Under the pieces are notes generated by a model, which was given only the letters and a program-made list of their open reading frames with translations, was not told where the DNA came from and searched no databases. The position numbers and the translations under genes were made by a program. Shown one piece after another: positions 59,636-64,000 of a stretch of DNA of 64,000 nucleotides. Origin of the DNA: a virus; the IMG/VR virus record IMGVR_UViG_3300029267_001718, positions 1 to 64,000 of that record; one strand, given 5' to 3'. Numbering within the stretch: position 1 is the first letter of the stretch; every line of letters begins with the position of its first letter.

Positions 59636-59932
59636 GCGAGGGTAGCTCAATTGGCTGTTCACGGAGGGCGGCGGTATTAGGGACGCTGAACCCGTTTGCC
59701 TCAAGGCTCACTGGTTATCATAGCCGATTCGTGAACGACGCGGTGCGGACTTCGGTAGAGAACGTTGATACTGCCACTCCGCCCAAGCCCAATGAAAGTC
59801 CACGTGGTGACTGCGGGCGAGGGAGCCGTTGTGTGAGCACGGATTCGGAGCATACGAAACGGAAGAATCCCTCTTCCGTATTGCGTTACTGCTACGGAAA
59901 CGAGGTTGGAGGTTCGAGTCCTCCCCCTCGCA
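59636..59932 (+). tRNA. Interrupted tRNA-like gene with about 220-nt insertion
   Basis: GCGAGGG (59636-59642), then TA and GCTCAATTGG, is a tRNA 5' half. The T-arm GGAGG, TTCGAGT, CCTCC (59908-59924) plus CCCTCGC (59925-59931) and A73 is the matching 3' half, with seven perfect acceptor pairs. Between lie about 220 nt instead of about 35. GGACT (59747-59751)/AGTCC (59797-59801) with flanking GGTGC and GAA resembles the P7 region of group I introns, weakly. No unique anticodon could be assigned. Confidence 0.55.
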
Positions 59933-59979
59933 CTTTATTTTGAATTGAAACGCTTCACCATAGAACCGGAGTAGGAAAA

Positions 59980-60687
59980 ATGGCGATTGGCAGTGTATCG
60001 GATCTGCGGAAATACCTGGACGAGCGGGCACGTAAAACGAAGAAATTGCTCGATGAAATCTCTACGGCTCAATTGAAGCGAGCCAAAAGTTTCTGGACAT
60101 TGATCTGGAAGCTCACTGATCTTTGGGACCACATTCAATCGGGTTATCGACACGAGGGCAAACAGGGGCAAGAACTTCGAATGCTCACATACACTGCCTA
60201 TCTCCGACAACTGAAGGGACGCGTCAACGAACCCGATGCTATGTGGGGGCGTCAGGTTTACAAGCGTTGGGTGTCGGACGCGGATCGGGATACGATCCTT
60301 GAAGGGTGTACCCCCGAAGCGTTGCTGCTTGTGGAATCCAAACGTCCTGTGTGTCATCGGCGGAAGATCATCACGAGGTTGCGTGCTCACGTCAAACGTG
60401 GAGCAACGTTGGTGACGGAAGACACGGTGCGACGTTGGTGGCAAGGATACATCGACGGCGAAGCGTTGGCGGAAACTCCCCCGCACACAATCGGGGAGGA
60501 CGATCCGGATGTGTGTGCGTTCAAAATTCGAAAGCGTCGTAGTTCGGTTCTGAACGAATTGGAAATTGCGGAGCGTGTGGTAGAATTGGCGAAGAAGCAT
60601 CGGGCGTTGATCGCTTCGCTATTCGAACTCTACGGCGAGGATTGGCGAACGGCGAAATCAGTGAAGGCACCCGGGGACACAAAATGA
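59980..60687 (+). CDS. Hypothetical protein
   Basis: A 235-residue mostly helical protein behind CCGGAGTAGG. N-terminal coiled coil (SDLRKYLDERARKTKKLLDEIS), a basic central part (LLVESKRPVCHRRKIITRLRAHVKRGATLV), and helical C-terminus. Resembles nothing I can name. Its 3' end carries repeat copy 7 and overlaps the next gene by 4 nt. Confidence 0.58.
   Translation: MAIGSVSDLRKYLDERARKTKKLLDEISTAQLKRAKSFWTLIWKLTDLWDHIQSGYRHEGKQGQELRMLTYTAYLRQLKGRVNEPDAMWGRQVYKRWVSDADRDTILEGCTPEALLLVESKRPVCHRRKIITRLRAHVKRGATLVTEDTVRRWWQGYIDGEALAETPPHTIGEDDPDVCAFKIRKRRSSVLNELEIAERVVELAKKHRALIASLFELYGEDWRTAKSVKAPGDTK
60665..60680 (+). repeat. CCCGGGGACAC near-palindrome, copy 7
   Basis: AGGCACCCGGGGACAC in the last codons of the 59980 gene, ending 3 nt before ATG 60684, so it could also affect initiation there. 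Confidence 0.65.
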
Positions 60688-60983
60688 AATACACAGTCCG
60701 CGAGAATGCTGACCACACGCACACGTTGCTTCGATATCACAAGGAAGTGCCGCGATTGATTAACAACGCGGAGCTAGAATTCTGGTTTGAAATCGAACGA
60801 CTTCGTGAAGCACTGCAAGCGATTGCGGATCGTGGCGATCCACCCCCAGGACCGCGAGCGGCGGTGTGTGTAACGACCACAACTCTGGCGACGATGGCGA
60901 AGCAAGCGTTGGCGGAAACAACGTTGTCGGTTCCAGACACAGATGAACGCGAAATTTCTGACGTTCGAATGGAAGGATTTTGA
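60684..60983 (+). CDS. Hypothetical protein
   Basis: A 99-residue protein, overlapping the previous stop. A beta-like N-terminus with His (NADHTHTLLRYHK) precedes a long helix (AELEFWFEIERLREALQAIAD) and a Thr/Ala-rich end. No family recognised. Confidence 0.55.
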   Translation: MKYTVRENADHTHTLLRYHKEVPRLINNAELEFWFEIERLREALQAIADRGDPPPGPRAAVCVTTTTLATMAKQALAETTLSVPDTDEREISDVRMEGF

Positions 60984-60984
60984 A

Positions 60985-61500
60985 ATGCGGAAGGGATTGT
61001 TCGAAGAACTGACTGCGATCATGCCGAATACCGTCTATGTGTTTCAGGAACACCCGGGCGGATACGTTTGTGACAAACTCACGAAGCCCGACGAGGGCAC
61101 AGAGTTCGAACGAAAACGATACCTCATCACGGGCGAAACGCAGTGCACTTGTTTGGGGTGGATGAAGTTTCGCGACTGCAAACATCTGAAGATGCTCCGA
61201 CGTGACATGAGTTGGGTCAAAAATCCCCCTCCGTTCTCTTTTGCAGTGGAGGAATTCGAACGACTCTTTGTTGAATTGCAGAAGCGATTCACATCGTTCG
61301 CCGAACGGGATCTGCCCGACTTTCTTAGCGTGTTGGAAGACGCACATCCGGACACTGTTCGGGTGATGGAGTTGTGTTTTCCAGAGTCGGAATATCCGCC
61401 GAACATGGTGCTCGCGGTCTCCATAGCTAAGTGGTCCGAGGGTTACGATATGGCGATTGCGTGGGAAAAAATTTCGGCGGATTCTGAAGCCTCAGAATAA
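60985..61500 (+). CDS. SWIM-type zinc-finger protein
   Basis: A 171-residue protein from ATG 60985 (GGAAGGA before). C54-x-C56 and C65-x-H67 (QCTCLGWMKFRDCKH) fit the SWIM motif. N-terminal beta section and helical C-terminus differ from the 56458 protein, so the shared element is the finger. Second of three SWIM-type genes here. Confidence 0.7.
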   Translation: MRKGLFEELTAIMPNTVYVFQEHPGGYVCDKLTKPDEGTEFERKRYLITGETQCTCLGWMKFRDCKHLKMLRRDMSWVKNPPPFSFAVEEFERLFVELQKRFTSFAERDLPDFLSVLEDAHPDTVRVMELCFPESEYPPNMVLAVSIAKWSEGYDMAIAWEKISADSEASE

Positions 61501-61551
61501 TTAAGCTTTGTTTTACGGGATTCAGAGGCCGGAAAATATTTTCGAAATTTC

Positions 61552-61592
61552 GCCGATATCGGCTTGATTTCTGAGCGAGGATGTGCGATAAT
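61552..61592 (+). promoter_or_regulatory. Promoter with operator abutting the -35, copy 4
   Basis: GCCGATATCGGC (61552-61563), fully palindromic, directly before TTGATT (61564-61569), 17 bp and GATAAT (61587-61592). Operator placement upstream rather than inside the spacer implies a different mode or strength of control. A leader with repeated GGGAAAC and CACCAC follows to ATG 61674. Confidence 0.75.
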
Positions 61593-61673
61593 TCAATTAT
61601 TGGAAAACGGGAAACGGGAAACAAAACCACCACGGGAAACAAAACCCACCACACCAAACCGGAGGATTTTACG

Positions 61674-63245
61674 ATGGCGAAAACAGACATGGCGAAACCG
61701 ATCTACATTGGGTTCAAACTGGCGGAAAATCAGTACCACATTTTCCACGCGATTAGCTGGAAGGTACGCACCGAATATCGCATCAAACTGGAAGCCGGTA
61801 AGCCGACTTGCGGTTGTGCGTTGTTCCGTTTCGATGGCGGTTGCGATCACGCCGCATTAGTTGAACGTGACGCAACGGTTTTCGCGGGAGCGTGGGGCGA
61901 TGACGATCTTGATGTCGACGCGTTTCGCTGGCAAGCCGAAGATCCCTACGCATTCGTTGCGTTTTTCGACAAAGCAGGGGATCGTTTCGGTGTCTTGCGT
62001 CCGAACGTCGGCAACCTCTCGCTGGAGGAAGCCCTGTCGCTGTTGAGCAACGGCACGATTCCAGCGGGGGCGGACACAGACGGCGTTTTGAATCCGAATC
62101 GTCTCTACGCGGAAGCGGTCGAATCGTTCGACAAGGGAATCGACGTTTCGCATCGTGACGTGGTCGAAGCGGGCGAGGGGGCGGATGAACCTGTCGCCAC
62201 TGACACAGCGGACGATGACGCGGACGATTTTGAGGAAGACGTGGTCGACGCTCCTGCGGTCGACACTCCCGCCGAGGAACCGAAACCCGAAACGAAATCG
62301 GAACCCAAACCCAAGGCCAAAGCGGACCTACCGATCTGGCGACGGGTCAAGCGTCCGAATCCGAATCAGTTCTTTGTCGACAAGGATGTGTGGGAACAAC
62401 TACTCTACAGCATGTGCAACGGTGGGAACGTTCTGCTGATCGGCGAGTCGGGATCGGGCAAGTCGGAATTGTGCTACATCGCAACCAAGGCTCTGCATCG
62501 CGAGTTGGCCAAAATTGCCGAAGCGATCACCGATGACAGCGAGCCCAAAAACGTTGAGCCGCTCGATCCGTACAACTGCGGTGCGATGTCGGAACCCAGA
62601 ACGGCACTGATCGGCAACGTCAAACTTCGCGGGGACAAGACCGAATTTGAGCCCGCACGTTTTGCGAAATCGGTGCAGCGTGACGGGGCAGCGATCCTGT
62701 TGGATGAAATCACCCGGGCGGAGCGGGGAGCATTCAACATTCTCTTGCCGTTGTTGGATCGCCAAGGCTACTTGCCGTTGGATGAGGATGAGGGTGGCGG
62801 TGTCGTCAAACGGGGCGAGAAAGTCACGTTTCTCGCTACTGCGAACCTCGGAATGATCTACGGCGGAACGGACGAGTTGGACAAGGCTCTGAAGGATCGT
62901 TTCGACACGGTTATCGCTCTTGACTTCCCACCCGCAGACGCCGAGGCGAAGGTGCTCCTAGGTCGCTGCGAGGGTCTCACGCGAGCGGACGCGGATCGTC
63001 TGGTTGAAATTGCCACCACTCAGCGACGGTTGGCGGTCGACGGCGATTTCGCGGGCGGTGAGCAAATCTCGACTCGGATGCTTCTCAACGCGGGCGAAAA
63101 GATTGGGGCGGGCATGAGCTTCAATGCTGCCTGTCGGTTCTCGATTGCCAACGCGTTCAGCGACATGGGGGGCGAAACCTCGGATCGTGCGAAAATCCAG
63201 CAAATCATCCAAAAGGGTGACGTGGGCGAATCCTCTGGATTCTAG
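61674..63245 (+). CDS. MoxR/CobS-like AAA+ ATPase with N-terminal SWIM-like finger
   Basis: A 523-residue protein. A finger-like C46-x-C48 with C57-x-H59 begins it; an acidic, Pro/Lys-rich linker (165-215) follows. The AAA+ core has Walker A GESGSGKS (257-264), Walker B AILLDEI (DE 344-345), and a sensor-like FLATANLGMIYGGTDELDKAL typical of MoxR/CobS proteins. It is divided by a promoter from a metalloprotein gene at 63349, resembling CobS/CobT-type ATPase pairs. Confidence 0.85.
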   Translation: MAKTDMAKPIYIGFKLAENQYHIFHAISWKVRTEYRIKLEAGKPTCGCALFRFDGGCDHAALVERDATVFAGAWGDDDLDVDAFRWQAEDPYAFVAFFDKAGDRFGVLRPNVGNLSLEEALSLLSNGTIPAGADTDGVLNPNRLYAEAVESFDKGIDVSHRDVVEAGEGADEPVATDTADDDADDFEEDVVDAPAVDTPAEEPKPETKSEPKPKAKADLPIWRRVKRPNPNQFFVDKDVWEQLLYSMCNGGNVLLIGESGSGKSELCYIATKALHRELAKIAEAITDDSEPKNVEPLDPYNCGAMSEPRTALIGNVKLRGDKTEFEPARFAKSVQRDGAAILLDEITRAERGAFNILLPLLDRQGYLPLDEDEGGGVVKRGEKVTFLATANLGMIYGGTDELDKALKDRFDTVIALDFPPADAEAKVLLGRCEGLTRADADRLVEIATTQRRLAVDGDFAGGEQISTRMLLNAGEKIGAGMSFNAACRFSIANAFSDMGGETSDRAKIQQIIQKGDVGESSGF

Positions 63246-63254
63246 GAAATTTTA

Positions 63255-63304
63255 GCCGATTTCGGTGAATGGGTGTTGACTCGTTCGCCGATACCGGCTA
63301 TATT
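63255..63304 (+). promoter_or_regulatory. Double-operator promoter, copy 5
   Basis: TTGACT (63276-63281), 17 bp, TATATT (63299-63304); operator GCCGATACCGGC at 63287-63298 and GCCGATTTCGGT at 63255-63266, again 32 bp apart as at 57537. It begins just after the AAA+ gene and drives the HExxH gene. Confidence 0.87.
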
Positions 63305-63348
63305 TCACACAACGGGAAACGAACCACCACACAAACGGGAGCGACAAA

Positions 63349-64000
63349 ATGCCTTGGACAACTCACTACAAACCAATCGAGCGAGACGACCGCGAGTTCG
63401 GATTCATCGATGAATCCCTCCGGATGAATGAAGCCGCTGATCGTCGGATGCGAGGCTCGTCGATGTCGGCGGAATGGTTTCGCGGACGTTCGAAAAAATC
63501 GTCGGCGGAGGGCGTGGTTTTTGAGTTGATGCGAATTCGCGAAACGATTCGTAATCTTCTCAAAATTCACGGAGTGCCGAACGGCACGCGGATCGATATC
63601 GCGACAATGGCAGCGGGTGCACGGGGAGCCGCTGGTTTTGATCGCATCAGCGATTTCTCAGGTCCGCATCTGGTTCTGGACAAAACGATTTACGAGGTCT
63701 GCGAGTCGAACGAAATGCTCGACGTGTACTGCGGTGCAGCGATCCACGAGGCAGAACACCTGAACGAAACTCGACTCATGTTCAATCTGATGGAGTCGGG
63801 TGAGTTGCGTGGTGTTCTCCAACTGTTCTATAACTTGTGGGAGGATGAACGGATCGAGGCGACGGGTCGCGAGCGGTCTCCTGGGTACGCTCCCTACCTC
63901 CAAGCGTGCAAGCGTGCGTTGTTCGAAAAGAAAGAATTCGGATCGGCTATCGATAACTGGAAGAATCTGCCTGATAAGGACAAGATCCTGGCTATCATCT
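63349..64000 (+). CDS. HExxH metalloprotein, CobT/VWA-like partner of the AAA+ ATPase, truncated
   Basis: ATG 63349 follows ACGGGAGCGACAAA, and the frame stays open to the window end (217 visible residues). Basic N-terminus, then HEAEH (133-137), a zinc-binding HExxH motif, in a context (GAAIHEAEHLNETRL) seen in VWA/CobT-like proteins paired with MoxR or CobS AAA+ ATPases in phages. A C-terminal VWA domain would be expected beyond the edge. Role unknown; likely peptidase-related or protein remodelling. Confidence 0.72.
   Translation, partial: MPWTTHYKPIERDDREFGFIDESLRMNEAADRRMRGSSMSAEWFRGRSKKSSAEGVVFELMRIRETIRNLLKIHGVPNGTRIDIATMAAGARGAAGFDRISDFSGPHLVLDKTIYEVCESNEMLDVYCGAAIHEAEHLNETRLMFNLMESGELRGVLQLFYNLWEDERIEATGRERSPGYAPYLQACKRALFEKKEFGSAIDNWKNLPDKDKILAII

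Noticed and set aside
59636-59932. tmRNA
   Set aside because: The 5' end is a tRNA D-arm type rather than the tmRNA start, and no tag frame ending in Ala-Leu-Ala-Ala-stop is present.
59467-59943. 158-codon frame through the tRNA-like gene
   Set aside because: Composition unlike neighbouring genes; covers the tRNA halves, so a shadow of RNA sequence.
1-64000. CRISPR array, integrase, transposase, lysis genes
   Set aside because: Searched by eye and not found; an integrase or lysis cassette could lie outside the window.

Overview
The window reads as the genome of a tailed double-stranded DNA phage, or a prophage-like element, with siphovirus-type architecture. Almost every gene lies on the + strand, packed with ATGA and TAATG overlaps. 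A continuous head-to-tail morphogenesis run (small and large terminase, portal, Mu-F-like head protein, protease-scaffold, capsid, connectors, tail tube, frameshifted tail chaperones, 1284-residue tape measure, tail-tip proteins) leads into a full replication and recombination set. No integrase, lysis cassette, rRNA or ordinary bacterial housekeeping operon was seen. The host cannot be read directly. A small secreted Cys/Arg-rich protein and the protein style are reminiscent of Planctomycetota, but that is a weak inference.

Layout. 1-860: a minus-strand sulfotransferase cut by the left edge, divergent from the rest. 860-11340: a cell-surface-type carbohydrate block (two short-chain dehydrogenases, a cupin, an extended-SDR sugar epimerase, a DegT-type PLP aminotransferase, two GT-B glycosyltransferases) with small unknown genes and a ParB-like protein. 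11340-42500: packaging, head and tail genes, into which four more glycosyltransferase genes and three tandem LamG-like lectin-fold genes are threaded. 42500-53230: replication and recombination (helicase loader, DnaB-like helicase, primase, SSB-like protein, family A polymerase with a zinc-rich insertion, SF2 helicase, RecA-like protein, Cas4/RecB-like nuclease). 53230-64000: an endonuclease gene, then small, mostly unknown early-type genes, three SWIM-type zinc proteins, an interrupted tRNA-like gene, and a MoxR/CobS-like AAA+ ATPase followed by an HExxH protein that runs off the right edge.

Regulation is unusually legible. Four sigma70-like promoters carry the inverted repeat GCCGATACCGGC exactly filling the 3' part of the -35/-10 spacer. 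A fifth has GCCGATATCGGC abutting the -35. Two of them have a second half-conserved operator exactly 32 bp upstream. Downstream leaders share a GGAAAC, CACCAC, ACGGGAG pattern that also recurs between cotranscribed genes. A second promoter type (TTGACT, 17 bp, TATTCT) occurs twice. A 16-bp near-palindrome with core CCCGGGGACAC recurs seven times, always at or near gene 3' ends.

The most distinctive biology is the combination of nucleotide-sugar enzymes, six glycosyltransferases and a sulfotransferase with glycosyltransferase genes translationally coupled to virion genes. This suggests that the phage glycosylates its own particle, or else modifies its DNA or the host surface. Other points of note are the tRNA-like gene split by about 220 nt, a 13-bp tandem duplication that splits one early reading frame into two, and a nested in-frame scaffold start inside the protease gene.
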